This document shows, piece by piece, positions 63,415-64,000 of a stretch of DNA of 64,000 bases (its first letter is position 1; every line of letters starts with the position of its first letter). This DNA comes from Candidatus Bilophila faecipullorum (GTDB lineage Bacteria; Desulfobacterota; Desulfovibrionia; Desulfovibrionales; Desulfovibrionaceae): the NCBI GenBank assembly GCA_944326695.1, contig CALVEZ010000005.1:62001-126000 (forward strand), written 5' to 3'. The notes under the pieces are model-generated. The model was not told where the DNA came from. It ran no database searches and saw only the letters and a list, made by a program, of their open reading frames with translations. A program made the position numbers and the translations under genes.

Positions 63415-64000
63415 TTAGCTGTTACGGCGACGGGCCACGCGGATAAGGGCGATGGCCGAGAAGCCGAGGAAGAGGACGAGCAGATCGTACGCCGGGGTGG
63501 AGCCCACGGTGCAACCGCTGCTGCTGCCGCTGTCGCTGTCATAGACGTGGTCAGCCGTACCGCCGTTGTTGGGCAGGGCGCCGGTGGTGGAAACCAGCGT
63601 CACCGGGTCAGTGATCACGCCTTCGGCGTCGTCGACGTCAAAGCGGCCGTCGTTGTCGCGAATGACGAAGAATGCGAGGTACTGCTTGTCGGTTTCAAGC
63701 GTGGGATCGTCGTCGAGGGACAGCGCGACGGTGGGGTTCGCGAAGTCGGCAATCCACCACTGCCCGGAGGCATCACCAAAGGAACCGGCGTCCGGACGAC
63801 CGTATTCATACTCGAACTTCTCGGTCGCGGTAAGCTTGTACAACTTCATGTTGCTGAGCTTGTCGCCGTTGCCGAGCAGCGTCATCTGGAAGACGGCGCT
63901 GGACTCCGGCTCCACGGAGGCGGAGAACTTCACGGTACCAAAACGCTTTTCGCCTTCATTCAGAGATGCGTAGTCCTTTTCGGCATCGGCATGGCTGATG
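63415..64000 (-). CDS. Secreted surface protein with Cys-containing CTERM sorting tail (5' end beyond window)
   Basis: About 194 C-terminal residues are visible; the frame is open to the window edge, so the true start lies outside (a GTG at 63933 is internal). The main part is acidic, with WWIADFANPTVALSL and FFVIRDNDGRFDVDDAEGVI, a pattern like the choice-of-anchor-type modules of surface proteins. The last 38 residues form a sorting signal: a Ser/Gly linker, SGCTVGSTPAYD, a hydrophobic helix (LLVLFLGFSAIALI) and an Arg-rich end (RVARRRNS). This resembles JDVT-CTERM or Synerg/MYXO-CTERM tails. Directly upstream of gspF on the same strand, it is a probable type II secretion substrate. Confidence 0.82.
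   Translation of the reverse strand, partial: ISHADAEKDYASLNEGEKRFGTVKFSASVEPESSAVFQMTLLGNGDKLSNMKLYKLTATEKFEYEYGRPDAGSFGDASGQWWIADFANPTVALSLDDDPTLETDKQYLAFFVIRDNDGRFDVDDAEGVITDPVTLVSTTGALPNNGGTADHVYDSDSGSSSGCTVGSTPAYDLLVLFLGFSAIALIRVARRRNS

Overview
The window looks like chromosomal DNA of a GC-rich sulfate-reducing deltaproteobacterium of the Desulfovibrionaceae. The evidence is a Tmc-type transmembrane redox complex with a type II tetraheme cytochrome c3, a YedF-type selenium-metabolism protein, a biotin ligase / pyruvate carboxylase / PEP-synthase-like cluster, and the organisation of the housekeeping genes. No species is claimed.

Layout. (1) 1-4084, minus strand: tmcD-tmcC-tmcB-tmcA and a partial downstream gene. 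(2) 5.1-8.9 kb, plus: yedF, then a complete sugar-type ABC importer (binding protein, single-domain ATPase, permease). (3) 9.4-19.3 kb, minus: birA, pyc, a very long PEP-synthase-like protein and ispG. (4) 19.3-26.1 kb, plus: cca, a ferredoxin/ASKHA corrinoid-activator-like protein, pgk, an Rsm22-like methyltransferase and gltX, mostly overlapping or tightly spaced. (5) 26.2-36 kb: a small minus-strand gene beside a (TC)22 tract, tRNA-Val(GAC), thrS-infC-rpmI-rplT, a 2-kb interruption holding one minus-strand gene, then pheS-pheT and a MerR-like gene. (6) 36.3-43.7 kb, plus: rpe, tkt, a trmD fusion, rplS, rnhB, yraN, rsmI, smpB. (7) 44.1-44.6 kb: tRNA-Ala(CGC) followed by a broken P4-type integrase, a scar of an old integration. 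(8) 44.7-49.5 kb, minus: a CPBP/glutamic-type intramembrane protease, a large hybrid histidine kinase and a solute-binding protein. (9) 50.5-63.3 kb, minus: a complete-looking type II secretion operon in the order gspF-C-D-E-N-L-M-I-J-K-G-H plus a TPR lipoprotein. (10) 63.4-64 kb, minus: the C-terminal part of a secreted protein ending in a Cys-containing CTERM sorting tail, directly upstream of gspF.

How the parts fit. The most interesting set is 44.7-64 kb. A type II secretion system, a probable substrate with a Gly-Cys / hydrophobic / Arg-rich C-terminal tail, and a small CPBP-family intramembrane protease all lie on one strand. This resembles the myxosortase or JDVT/Synerg-CTERM type of surface-anchoring system; the link is inferred from motifs and proximity. 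Next to it, a substrate-binding protein without a transporter is translationally coupled to a hybrid sensor kinase, suggesting a binding-protein-dependent sensor.

Other notable features: infC probably starts at AUC inside the end of thrS; a pheS-like mini-ORF lies after rplT; TrmD is fused to a second SPOUT methyltransferase; the PEP-synthase-like enzyme carries a large helical insertion; pyruvate carboxylase has a C-terminal zinc-ribbon-like tail; and a ~98-bp palindromic repeat occurs twice with its hairpin preserved despite sequence changes.
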